A DNA stretch of 64,000 nt from Pedobacter frigiditerrae (GTDB taxonomy: Bacteria > Bacteroidota > Bacteroidia > Sphingobacteriales > Sphingobacteriaceae): the NCBI RefSeq assembly GCF_004331645.1, contig NZ_SJSK01000001.1, forward strand, positions 124,001 to 188,000. The letters run 5' to 3'. A program made the position numbers and the translations under genes. Below are positions 1 through 8,208 of this stretch, piece by piece. Numbering within the stretch: the stretch's first letter is position 1; every line of letters begins with the position of its first letter. The notes under the pieces are model-generated. The model did no database searches. It had not been told where the DNA came from and saw nothing but the letters and a program-made list of their open reading frames with translations.

Positions 1-464
1 TATCATTGCTTAAATATGCAAAGCTGAAGGTTTTCGACATTAATCTTCGTGAACCTTTTTATACAATAGAAACGCTGAAATTATTATTGAATGAGGCTGA
101 TATTTTAAAAGTAAATGAACACGAATTGGTTTACTTAAAATCTGCTTTAAATTTATCAGGAAATACTGATGAACAACTGTTGAAACAATTGAGCAATCTA
201 TTTCAAATTAAAATTATCTGTTTAACTGTTGGCGAAAAGGGTGCTTATGTTTTACAGCAAGATAAACTTTATCATCACAAAGGTTACCAAGTTAAAGTTG
301 CTGACACAGTTGGAGCAGGCGATTCATTTCTTGCCACTTTTATCTCAAGTTACTTAAATGGCTACCCGATGGACACCATATTGGATAGAGCTTGTAAAGT
401 TGGTGCCTTTGTAGCTTCACAGGTCGGTGCTAATCCTGTTTACGGAGACGAAGTTTTTAATTAA
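1..464 (+). CDS. PfkB family sugar kinase, C-terminal part
   Basis: The open frame is already running at the left edge, so the N-terminal half lies outside the window; the first Met in the window is internal. The visible 150 or so residues are the C-terminal lobe of a ribokinase/fructokinase (PfkB) fold. The decisive motif is the anion-hole and catalytic-base signature DTVGAGDSF near residues 100-108 of the visible part, which binds the ATP phosphates and deprotonates the sugar hydroxyl. A KVNEHEL stretch matches the family's Asn-x-x-Glu region, which helps coordinate Mg-phosphate. The family phosphorylates fructose, ribose or related sugars in the cytoplasm; the exact sugar cannot be read from this fragment. 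No clear terminator follows; repeat-like DNA does. Confidence 0.85.
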   Translation, partial: SLLKYAKLKVFDINLREPFYTIETLKLLLNEADILKVNEHELVYLKSALNLSGNTDEQLLKQLSNLFQIKIICLTVGEKGAYVLQQDKLYHHKGYQVKVADTVGAGDSFLATFISSYLNGYPMDTILDRACKVGAFVASQVGANPVYGDEVFN

Positions 465-488
465 CTATTCTATGGTATTCCGTTAGTG

Positions 489-506
489 CCAAAGGCATCC
501 CTTTGG
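489..506. repeat. Palindrome CCAAAGG-N4-CCTTTGG, copy 1
   Basis: Perfect 7 bp inverted repeat around a CATC loop. The same 21-base context, GCCAAAGG to TTTGGGA, occurs in inverted orientation at 43005-43022, and a diverged version lies at 33099-33116. All are intergenic, which suggests a dispersed element family. Confidence 0.7.
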
Positions 507-592
507 GAGGATTGTTAGGGTTTAGTGCTAGTTTTCCCGGCACCGCAGCGAAACGAAGCTCTGAAAAGCCCGACCCTTGCGTAGCTTTGGAA

Positions 593-611
593 GCCTGCCT
601 ATCCGGCAGGC
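593..611. repeat. GC-rich hairpin GCCTGCC-TATCC-GGCAGGC
   Basis: Perfect 7 bp inverted repeat with a 5-base loop in otherwise AT-rich DNA, followed by a further CAGGC-like copy of the right arm. No T-run follows in either direction, so it is not an obvious terminator; it is more likely part of a dispersed intergenic repeat. Confidence 0.55.
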
Positions 612-778
612 AGGCGCCCTACTCTGTTTTCAGTTGGCAGTCCCCAAGTAACAATTGGCGACCCCTATGCTTCTTTTCAGCTTTAGTCTTTCAGCCTTTA
701 GCTTCCTCTAAATATGACATCAGGCTTAAAATACTCTAGTGCCAAACTTTTAACTTCGGAATATCGTTTATCATAAAC

Positions 779-1876
779 ATGAGAGGATTCCAATTTTCTA
801 AATTCTTGCCTAATAAATTGCCTAAAGGTGGTTTTGATGAATTGCTGAAGCTTTTCACAGAACTGCTAAATTATACCGCAGGTGATGCCGGAGAAACTTT
901 GGCCTGGATGAACGAGCTTGATAAGCAATATAAATTTACCAATAACGAATACGGGATGGGTAATTTTATTGATGACTTGAAAGACAAGGGATATCTGAAA
1001 GAGGAAAATGGCGAAGTAAAAATCACAGCAAAAACAGAGCAAACCATTCGTAAATCTGCATTGGAGGAAATTTTTGGCAAACTTAAAAAAGCTGGAAAGG
1101 GAAATCACAACAGTAACATCTCGGGAATTGGGGAAGAGAAAAATGCAGACAGAAGAGAGTATTCATTTGGTGATAGTTTAGACCAAATTGATATGACGGC
1201 GTCTATCCAAAATGCTCAAATTAATCATGGCATTGGCGATTTCACCTTAACTGATAGGGATTTAGAGGTTGAAGAAAAGGATTATAAAACACTCACTTCA
1301 ACAGTATTGATGATTGATATTTCGCACTCCATGATTTTATATGGCGAGGATAGAATTACCCCAGCTAAAAAAACAGCAATGGCTTTAGCTGAGCTGATTA
1401 AAACAAAATACCCAAAAGACACTTTAGATATCGTGGTTTTTGGAAATGATGCTTGGCCTATTACCATTAAAGATTTACCATATTTACAGGTAGGCCCATA
1501 TCATACTAATACTTTAGCAGGTTTAGAATTGGCAACTGATTTACTGCGAAGAAGAAAAACCCATAACAAGCAAATTTTTATGATTACCGATGGCAAGCCA
1601 ACTTGCTTAAAAGAGAATGGTCGTTATTATAAAAATAGTATGGGCTTAGATAGAAAGGTAATTGGCAAAACCTTAAATATGGCTGCGCAATGTAAACGCT
1701 TAAATATTCCGATTACCACTTTTATGATTGCCCAAGACCCTTATTTACAACAATTTGTAAGGCAATTTACGCAAATTAATGGTGGCAGGGCATTTTACAG
1801 CTCATTAACTGGCTTGGGGGAATACATCTTTGAAGATTACATTAAGAATAGAAGAAAAACATTTAGGGGAAGCTGA
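779..1876 (+). CDS. VWA domain protein (partner of MoxR-like ATPase)
   Basis: A 365-residue cytoplasmic protein with no signal peptide. The C-terminal half is a von Willebrand factor A domain: the metal-site motif DISHS (D180, S182, S184) follows the hydrophobic strand VLMI, and the later strand FMITDGKPT (about 268-276) supplies the conserved Asp-Gly. The N-terminal 150 residues resemble the helical region seen in chelatase-type VWA proteins. The next gene encodes a MoxR/magnesium-chelatase-like AAA+ ATPase. Such pairs act together as chaperone or metal-insertion machines: the VWA protein holds the target and the ATPase remodels it. The target is not known here. An ATG start at 779 fits; 110 bp separate the two genes. 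Confidence 0.85.
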   Translation: MRGFQFSKFLPNKLPKGGFDELLKLFTELLNYTAGDAGETLAWMNELDKQYKFTNNEYGMGNFIDDLKDKGYLKEENGEVKITAKTEQTIRKSALEEIFGKLKKAGKGNHNSNISGIGEEKNADRREYSFGDSLDQIDMTASIQNAQINHGIGDFTLTDRDLEVEEKDYKTLTSTVLMIDISHSMILYGEDRITPAKKTAMALAELIKTKYPKDTLDIVVFGNDAWPITIKDLPYLQVGPYHTNTLAGLELATDLLRRRKTHNKQIFMITDGKPTCLKENGRYYKNSMGLDRKVIGKTLNMAAQCKRLNIPITTFMIAQDPYLQQFVRQFTQINGGRAFYSSLTGLGEYIFEDYIKNRRKTFRGS

Positions 1877-1986
1877 AAGTCGAAAGCTAAAAGACCAAAG
1901 CGAAGAACCAACTAGAAAGTATTAAACTCAAATCTACCTTCGGACTTCCGTACCTCGGACTTTCGGACTAAAATATTATAGCATCT

Positions 1987-3468
1987 ATGCAAGCAACTAC
2001 ACTAGGTCAATTAAAGGCCAGCAATTATAAATCACTAAGCGTAAAAGACGAATTAAGAAAGAACTTAATTACACAATTACAAAATAAGGAAGCAGGATTT
2101 GAAGGAATTTTAGGCTACGACGAAACCGTTATCCCTGAACTACAAACCGCAATTTTATCTCGCCATAATGTTTTGTTGTTGGGTTTACGCGGTCAGGCAA
2201 AAACTAGAATTGCTCGTTTAATGGTTAACTTATTAGATGAATATATTCCTTACGTAACAGGAAGTGAGATTTTTGACGACCCATTAAATCCAATCTCATG
2301 GTATGCTAAAAATGAAATTGCAACCAAAGGTGATGACACTGCTATATCATGGCAACACCGCAGCGAACGTTACACTGAAAAATTAGCGACACCAGATGTT
2401 ACAGTTGCTGATTTAATTGGTGATGTAGATCCAATTAAAGCGGCTACATTGAAATTAACATATAATGATGAACGAGTAATCCATTTTGGCTTAATACCTA
2501 GGGCACATCGCAGTATTTTCGTGATTAATGAATTGCCAGACTTACAAGCTCGCATTCAAGTAGCCTTGTTTAACATGTTGCAAGAAAAAGATATTCAAAT
2601 TCGTGGTTTTAAATTACGATTACCTTTAGATATTCAATTTGTATTTACAGCAAATCCAGAAGATTATACCAATCGTGGTAGCATTGTAACGCCATTAAAA
2701 GATAGGATTGAAAGTCAGATCTTAACCCACTATCCTAAAACGATTGAAATCTCTAGAAAGATTACTTTCCAAGAAGCCAAGTTAACTGCCGAGCAAAAAT
2801 TAATTGAAGCTGACGGATTAGTTAAAGATTTGGTTGAACAAATTGCTTTTGAAGCTAGGAAGAGTGAATTTATTGACCAAAAATCTGGCGTATCTGCTCG
2901 CTTAACTATTTCTGCTTATGAGAATTTAATTAGCAATGCAGAACGAAGAATGTTAATCAATAATGAGCAATCTACTTTTGTGAGATTGGCAGATTTAAGC
3001 GGCATCATTCCGGCAGTAACTGGTAAAATAGAATTGGTTTACGAAGGTGAACTGGAAGGTCCTGCGAAAGTTGCGCATACTTTAATTGGAAAAGCCATTA
3101 AACATTTATTTGCAAGGTATTTCCCAGACCCAGAAAGAGCTAAGAAAAGCAAAACAGCTAATCCATATACCAAAATAACGGAATGGTTTACTGAGGGAAA
3201 TACAATAGAAATAGCTGACGATTTAAAGTTAGCGCAATACAAACAAGCTTTAGTGGGAGTTGATGGATTACACGAATTGGTTCAAAAATTTCATCCTAAA
3301 TTAAGCGAAAACCAAACTTTGTTATTGATGGAATTTGTATTACACGGATTAGCGGAATTTTCTCAGGTAAGCAAAAATTACTTAAATAGTGGTTTCGGTT
3401 TTGCAGATATGTTCGACAGCTTATTTAATGTTGATTTAGAAGATGAGGACGAAGATGATTTTAGATAA
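1987..3468 (+). CDS. MoxR/ChlI-like AAA+ ATPase
   Basis: A 493-residue AAA+ ATPase of the magnesium-chelatase subunit I/MoxR group. The Walker A motif GLRGQAKT lies at residues 66-73, and the Walker B strand IFVINELPDL follows at about 177-186, with Asn where many members have Asp. A sensor-type stretch FVFTANPEDYTNRG and a conserved TPLKDRIESQILTHYP region follow. The C-terminal 150 residues are helical and the last twelve very acidic (DLEDEDEDDFR). It should hydrolyse ATP as a ring and work with the VWA protein encoded just upstream. Despite the chelatase likeness there are no (bacterio)chlorophyll genes nearby, so a chaperone-like or stress role is more likely. Confidence 0.88.
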   Translation: MQATTLGQLKASNYKSLSVKDELRKNLITQLQNKEAGFEGILGYDETVIPELQTAILSRHNVLLLGLRGQAKTRIARLMVNLLDEYIPYVTGSEIFDDPLNPISWYAKNEIATKGDDTAISWQHRSERYTEKLATPDVTVADLIGDVDPIKAATLKLTYNDERVIHFGLIPRAHRSIFVINELPDLQARIQVALFNMLQEKDIQIRGFKLRLPLDIQFVFTANPEDYTNRGSIVTPLKDRIESQILTHYPKTIEISRKITFQEAKLTAEQKLIEADGLVKDLVEQIAFEARKSEFIDQKSGVSARLTISAYENLISNAERRMLINNEQSTFVRLADLSGIIPAVTGKIELVYEGELEGPAKVAHTLIGKAIKHLFARYFPDPERAKKSKTANPYTKITEWFTEGNTIEIADDLKLAQYKQALVGVDGLHELVQKFHPKLSENQTLLLMEFVLHGLAEFSQVSKNYLNSGFGFADMFDSLFNVDLEDEDEDDFR

Positions 3469-3528
3469 ACTTGTAACTAAAACCTACTATTAGTTTCTAA
3501 AACCAATAATATCCACCATTCTTAAATT

Positions 3529-4773
3529 ATGAGATTACTTGTTCTATCCATTCTTAGTTTACTTATACTGCTGTTAGATTTCTATTGCTACAAGGCAATA
3601 ATTTCAGTTTTTAAAAAATGGTCGCCAAAAACCAAACTCGGTTTTGCAATCATTTGGTGGTCAATTAATATATTATTGATAATCGGTGTTTTTGCTGCTA
3701 TTTTTCTTAATCTATTTTTAACTGCACGAGCAATTATTCTGGTTGCGTTCTTCTTGCTAACAGTTGGAAAAATTTTTATGCTCCCATTTCTCTTAATAGA
3801 CGATTTAAGGAGATTTTTTATTAAATTAAAAAGACATAAAACTCCTATTAAAACTACTAAACAAACAATTGGAAGAGAACCCATTAGTCGTTCTTCTTTT
3901 TTAGTAAAAGCTGGTTTAGTTAGCGCAGCTGTCCCTTTAAGTTCGTTAAGTTGGGGTATTATTTCTGGCGCTTATGACTATCAAGTTAAACACGTAAAAC
4001 TGATTTTACCCAATTTACCCAAAGCCTTTGATGGTATTAAAATGGGACAGATTTCTGACATTCACTCAGGTAGTTTTTACAACAAAACTGCTGTTAAAGG
4101 TGGTGTAGAAATGTTGTTAAAAGAGAAACCAGATTTCATCTTTTTTACAGGAGACTTAGTAAATAACTTAACGAATGAGGTAAAGGACTACCAAGATATA
4201 TTCGCTAAAGTAAAAGCACCATTAGGTGTTTATTCATCTTTAGGAAATCACGATTATGGCGATTATTATTTTGGAAAGGAAAGTTCTCCTGCTAAGGTTA
4301 AAAACTTAGAAGATATGATTAAGGTTCATCAAATAATGGGTTATGATTTGCTGATGAATGAAAACAGGAGATTAAAAGTTGATGGAGAAGAAATAGGCAT
4401 TTTAGGAATCGAAAATTGGGGAATGGGTCGTTTTCCAAAATATGGAAAAATGGAACAGGCTGTAAAAAACACAGGGGATTTGCCTGTTAACCTTTTATTA
4501 TCTCATGACCCATCACACTGGCGTGGAGAAGTTTTAGAGAAATATCCACAGATAGATGCGATGTTCAGCGGGCATACACATGGGATGCAATTTGGTGTTC
4601 GATTAAAAGAAATGCAGTGGAGCCCTGTTCAATATATCTATAAAGAATGGGCGGGGCTTTACCAAGAAAAACATCAACAACTTTACGTAAATGTAGGTTA
4701 CGGATTTTTAGGTTATCCTGGCCGTGTAGGAGTTTTACCAGAAATTACGATATTTGAATTGAAACGAGCTTAA
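3529..4773 (+). CDS. Membrane-anchored metallophosphoesterase
   Basis: A 414-residue protein with about three N-terminal transmembrane segments (residues 1-90) and a further hydrophobic stretch after SRSSFLVKAG (about 124-150), followed by a calcineurin-like phosphoesterase domain. All the metal-site blocks are visible in order: DIHSG (D and H), FTGDLVN, LGNHDYGDY, LLSHDP and SGHTHGMQFG. It resembles the YkuE/YaeI group, membrane phosphoesterases acting on phosphodiesters or lipid-linked pyrophosphates. The substrate is not predictable from sequence. The next gene starts 15 bp after its stop, suggesting co-transcription with the membrane protein downstream. Confidence 0.88.
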   Translation: MRLLVLSILSLLILLLDFYCYKAIISVFKKWSPKTKLGFAIIWWSINILLIIGVFAAIFLNLFLTARAIILVAFFLLTVGKIFMLPFLLIDDLRRFFIKLKRHKTPIKTTKQTIGREPISRSSFLVKAGLVSAAVPLSSLSWGIISGAYDYQVKHVKLILPNLPKAFDGIKMGQISDIHSGSFYNKTAVKGGVEMLLKEKPDFIFFTGDLVNNLTNEVKDYQDIFAKVKAPLGVYSSLGNHDYGDYYFGKESSPAKVKNLEDMIKVHQIMGYDLLMNENRRLKVDGEEIGILGIENWGMGRFPKYGKMEQAVKNTGDLPVNLLLSHDPSHWRGEVLEKYPQIDAMFSGHTHGMQFGVRLKEMQWSPVQYIYKEWAGLYQEKHQQLYVNVGYGFLGYPGRVGVLPEITIFELKRA

Positions 4774-4788
4774 CTATCCATCTGCTAA

Positions 4789-5667
4789 ATGATTAAAAAA
4801 GCATTCTTTTCTACCTTAGATTTCCTGCTTTTTAGCAATCTTTTTATTGCTTTTGGTGCTGTTGCGCAAGGTTTGGTTACTTATTACCTATTAAAAGTTC
4901 CCATTGACAAATATGTCCTGATGTTTGTCTTCTGCTCAACATTGTTAGTTTATAATTTGAGTATGCTATTGGCCAAACCGAAAGAGCCTCAAAAATCTCC
5001 TTTTAAAAGGGTAAGATGGATTTTCTCTCATCTTAGGCTAACTATATCCATTACCCTTATAGCAGCACTCTGCATCATCCCTATTGGCTTATGGTATTTG
5101 AGTTTTCAATCTCAACTATTAATGGGGTTTGTAGGGATTTTAGCTTTAGCTTATAATTTTCCTTTTTTAAAGTTGGATGATAAAAATATTGGATTAAGAA
5201 ATATCCCTGGCATTAAATTATTCCTAATTGCGTTTGTATGGTCAACAAGCTGTGTGCTTTTGCCAATTGTACAAGTAGAAAGCACTTATGGAATTGCCGT
5301 TTCTTTAAGTGAAACTTTATTATTGGTTGCTAAACGTTTTTTATTCATTTGTGCCATTACTATCCCTTTTGACATTCGCGATTTATATCAAGACAAATTA
5401 TATGAATTAAAAACAATCCCAGTAATGTTGGGCGAAAAAAAAGCCTGGATTTTCTGCCAAGCTTTATTAGGTACCTGTTTAATTTTACTTATTCTTTTTA
5501 CAAAAAGCATCAATCTAGATGTTATTGGTTTGGCTTTAACCCTTTTCCTAACGGGATGGCTAATCTTTAAATCTAACTTAAAAAGAAACGAATATTATTA
5601 CTTCTTCTTTTTAGATGGAACAATGATTTTGCAATTCTTGATTTTGTGGCTATTGCGATTCTTTTAA
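4789..5667 (+). CDS. UbiA-like integral membrane protein
   Basis: A 292-residue, very hydrophobic protein with about eight predicted membrane helices. The UbiA prenyltransferase likeness rests on YNFPFLKLDDKNIGLRN in the middle and on an Asp-rich loop FDIRDLYQDK (DxxDxxxD) that corresponds to the second Asp motif, followed by KTIPVMLGEKKA. The first Asp motif (NDxxD) expected in the first third is not evident: the matching region reads VYNLSMLLAKPKE. It may be a divergent prenyltransferase or an inactive relative. It lies 15 bp after the phosphoesterase, probably in the same unit, with a repeat element just beyond the stop. Confidence 0.6.
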   Translation: MIKKAFFSTLDFLLFSNLFIAFGAVAQGLVTYYLLKVPIDKYVLMFVFCSTLLVYNLSMLLAKPKEPQKSPFKRVRWIFSHLRLTISITLIAALCIIPIGLWYLSFQSQLLMGFVGILALAYNFPFLKLDDKNIGLRNIPGIKLFLIAFVWSTSCVLLPIVQVESTYGIAVSLSETLLLVAKRFLFICAITIPFDIRDLYQDKLYELKTIPVMLGEKKAWIFCQALLGTCLILLILFTKSINLDVIGLALTLFLTGWLIFKSNLKRNEYYYFFFLDGTMILQFLILWLLRFF

Positions 5668-5671
5668 ATAT

Positions 5672-5749
5672 AGTTTTGTCATCCTGACAACGGAAGGATT
5701 TCATATAAAATCCCTTATGAGATTCTTCGCTGCACTCTGAATGACAAAT
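5672..5749. repeat. GTCAT...ATGAC intergenic element, copy 1
   Basis: About 78 bp flanked by the imperfect inverted ends TTTTGTCATCCTGA and TCTGAATGACAAAT, with inner words GGAAGGATTT and GAGATTCTTCGC. Its reverse complement matches 34649-34738 in the order GTCATTC(T)AGAG, GCGAAGAATCTC, GATCCTTC, GTCAGGATGACAAAACT. It sits between convergent genes, where it may also help end transcripts from both sides. Confidence 0.65.
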
Positions 5750-5752
5750 CGA

Positions 5753-6442
5753 TTATCCAGCATTAAATCGATATCCAATTCCTCTAACGGTTTGTAACAA
5801 TTGAGGATTATCTGGATTAAGCTCTATCTTTTTACGCAATCTAACAATGTGCATATCCAGTGTACGGGTATTTACATCTGAATTATAACCCCAAACTACC
5901 AACATCAACTCATCACGGTTAATTACCTTATTAGGATTACGCAAGAAGTATAACAATATTCTGTTTTCTAATATCGTTAACTCAATCTTCTTGCCATCAC
6001 GGAAAAGTGTATGAATATTTGGATGATGTTCCATATTCCCAAAACGATGAATCTCAGAACGATCATTGTTAATTAAGAATTTAACTTTGCTATCTAACAT
6101 TGCCACTAAAACATCCATATTAAAAGGCTTTGTAACATAGTCTGATGCGCCAAAGTTATAAGCATCAATTTTATCTACATCTTGAGCTTTAGCGGTCATC
6201 ATGATCACTAAACCTTCATAGCCATTTTTACGAACTTCTTCGCAAACTTCAGCTCCCTCTTTACCAGGCAGCATCCAATCTAATAACACAATATCTGGCT
6301 TTTCAGACATAATGGTATCTACAGCAGTAACACCATCACTATTCTCTAACACTGTATATCCTTCAGCTTGTAAACGATGAACTACTAAAAAGCGTAGGTT
6401 CTCGTCATCTTCAACTATCAGTATTTTAATTCCTTTCGACAT
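5753..6442 (-). CDS. OmpR-family response regulator
   Basis: A 229-residue two-domain regulator. The receiver domain (1-120) has the acidic pair EDDE, the phosphorylated Asp in DIVLLDWMLPG, the Thr in MMTAKA and the Lys in VTKPF. The C-terminal winged helix (about 130-229) ends with the typical LDMHIVRLRKKI recognition helix and GIGYRF wing. It lies downstream of, and in line with, the sensor kinase gene, so the two form a cognate pair; Bacteroidota pairs of this type resemble RprXY. Its targets are not known. The 80 bp gap to the kinase gene contains low-complexity ACAACTTT repeats. Confidence 0.93.
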   Translation of the reverse strand: MSKGIKILIVEDDENLRFLVVHRLQAEGYTVLENSDGVTAVDTIMSEKPDIVLLDWMLPGKEGAEVCEEVRKNGYEGLVIMMTAKAQDVDKIDAYNFGASDYVTKPFNMDVLVAMLDSKVKFLINNDRSEIHRFGNMEHHPNIHTLFRDGKKIELTILENRILLYFLRNPNKVINRDELMLVVWGYNSDVNTRTLDMHIVRLRKKIELNPDNPQLLQTVRGIGYRFNAG

Positions 6443-6522
6443 ATTTGTTTGTTTTAAGGTTGTAAAGTCTAAAGGTTGAAAAGTTGACTAGCAACATTAC
6501 AACTTTACAACTTTACAACATT

Positions 6523-8193
6523 TCAATTATTATAGGGTAGTACAATTTTAAATTCTGTTCCTTTATCTACAACGCTCTTTACAGAGATTTCCCCATCCAT
6601 AAAATTAACGAGTTCTTTACAGAAAGCCAAACCTAAACCAACACTTCCATTTTGATTATATCGGTTTTGAATGCGATAAAACTTTTTAAAGATATTATTT
6701 ATTTCTGATGATGGAATACCAATACCTGTATCCTTAAATCTCAACACAACCCTATCTTTTATCATTCGAGCTGTAATGTGTAACTTCTTTTGTTTTGGAG
6801 GCGAATATTTGTAGGCATTTTCTGCTAAATTATCAAAAAGGCTACCTAGCAAAACTGGATCTGTAATAAAGGTTGTAAAACCAGAAGTTTCATAACTAAT
6901 ATCAAAATCTGGATGTTTTAAGGTATGAACCTCTATTGTACTTTCTATAAAATCAACTATATTAATCTCATCCTGGTTTAAAGTAATAGCTTTATTCTCT
7001 ATCTGTGTAAATGCCAATAGTTTATTCATTAAACCGTTAAGCTTATCGGCCTCTTCATCTAAAATTCTACCGTACATCTTTTGTTCGCGTTCAGACAAAC
7101 CCGATGAACTTTTGATATTATTCCCTGCAATTTTGATAACACTTACCGGTGTTTTAAATTCATGCGTTAAATTGGTTACAAAATCATACTGCAACTTAAA
7201 CATCTTATGGTTAATATTTAAATTTCGGTAAATTAGAAAAGCAACCAAAACCAATACGCCATAAAACAACAACAACAATGCTGCAATTGGCAAGAAATAA
7301 CTAAAAATCTCCTTTTTTACAAATGATTTAGCAGAGATAAAATAAAGCTTATAATCTGAAAATGGGCCTCCTAATGTAATTTCTCCAGTTATGTAATCGG
7401 AAGATGTATCTAATGGGTCATAGGTAACAGGTACAACGCTTATTTTTTCATAAAGCAGCGGCCTGGTATTTTTTATCTTTAACTTACTTGGGTCCAATTC
7501 AAAAGAAAGCATATCTTGCTGATAAACTGGATCAGAAGCTAGTTTTCCGGCAATCATCTTCTTGTAAACCTTTAAATCTTCAAAATTGGGAATATTGAAA
7601 TAATCAATACGGTTAGACCTAATATTCGTAAAATTGCTAAATAGTTGTTCTTGAGTTGGAATTTTTGCAGTGTCTAATTTTTGAACGTAGGTAATTAATT
7701 TTAATGAGAGTTTATTAAAATCATCAATATCTGCATTATTAATTACGTCGTTTTCTCCAAATAATTTAATAGAATCTTTAGGTAAAGATCTTGCAAATTG
7801 AAATACACTTTTTGTACCAATTGAACAATCTCCATAACTTATTCCACTTTCCTCGTATTTAAGGTTTTTTACTTGAGCATCGTAAAAAACAACCTTTTCA
7901 ACAAATGAGTATTGGAGTAAAATTGTATCCGTAAATTTTGATGCAGTTGCAGAATCTAAAAACCCGTTATAGTAAGAAATTTCTGGTAATTTATTTAAAA
8001 AGAAGTCATTATAAGGCTTAATACTTTCCTCCAAAACATTAGCTTTTGCTGAAACAAAATCGTTTTCAATATTCTTTTTGCTGAAGTTGTAGGCTAAAAA
8101 AAGCGAAAGCACAAAAATGATAGAGATTAAGCCTATAAAAATTACTATCAACGTAAAATTCTTGCGATAACCACTATCTTTTTCTGAAACCAT
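6523..8193 (-). CDS. Membrane sensor histidine kinase
   Basis: A 556-residue sensor kinase with an N-terminal membrane helix (about 12-33), a long extracytoplasmic region (about 35-295), a second helix (about 297-320) and a cytoplasmic kinase core. The phosphorylated His is in LTHEFKTPVSVIK; the ATP-binding boxes follow as NLAENAYKYSP (N), FKDTGIGIP (G1), FKKFYRI (F) and SVGLGLAFCKEL (G2). It should autophosphorylate and pass phosphate to the response regulator encoded after it. The sensor region matches no domain I can name. It starts 15 bp after the stop of the inactive peptidase-like gene, so the three probably form one operon, and the peptidase-like protein could be linked to sensing. Confidence 0.93.
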   Translation of the reverse strand: MVSEKDSGYRKNFTLIVIFIGLISIIFVLSLFLAYNFSKKNIENDFVSAKANVLEESIKPYNDFFLNKLPEISYYNGFLDSATASKFTDTILLQYSFVEKVVFYDAQVKNLKYEESGISYGDCSIGTKSVFQFARSLPKDSIKLFGENDVINNADIDDFNKLSLKLITYVQKLDTAKIPTQEQLFSNFTNIRSNRIDYFNIPNFEDLKVYKKMIAGKLASDPVYQQDMLSFELDPSKLKIKNTRPLLYEKISVVPVTYDPLDTSSDYITGEITLGGPFSDYKLYFISAKSFVKKEIFSYFLPIAALLLLFYGVLVLVAFLIYRNLNINHKMFKLQYDFVTNLTHEFKTPVSVIKIAGNNIKSSSGLSEREQKMYGRILDEEADKLNGLMNKLLAFTQIENKAITLNQDEINIVDFIESTIEVHTLKHPDFDISYETSGFTTFITDPVLLGSLFDNLAENAYKYSPPKQKKLHITARMIKDRVVLRFKDTGIGIPSSEINNIFKKFYRIQNRYNQNGSVGLGLAFCKELVNFMDGEISVKSVVDKGTEFKIVLPYNN

Positions 8194-8208
8194 TTTAATT
8201 TTAAAAGG

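Larger units (their letters stand above)
465..778. other. Gene-free spacer with palindromes
   Basis: This 314 bp gap holds no convincing gene. A 78-codon frame at 503-739 has no family features and runs through repeats. It contains a CCAAAGG-CATC-CCTTTGG palindrome (489-506), a GC-rich hairpin (593-611) and a stretch (about 525-600) noticeably richer in GC than the neighbouring genes. It looks like an accumulation of intergenic repeat elements. Confidence 0.6.

Noticed and set aside
503..739. 78-codon frame on the plus strand
   Set aside because: It crosses two palindromic repeats in a spacer, has no signal peptide or family pattern and its composition follows the repeats rather than the neighbouring genes.
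6443..6522. ACAACTTT repeats as regulatory sites
   Set aside because: Similar low-complexity words occur in many spacers (47810-47880, 60506-60595, 14240-14300), so they look like general spacer texture.
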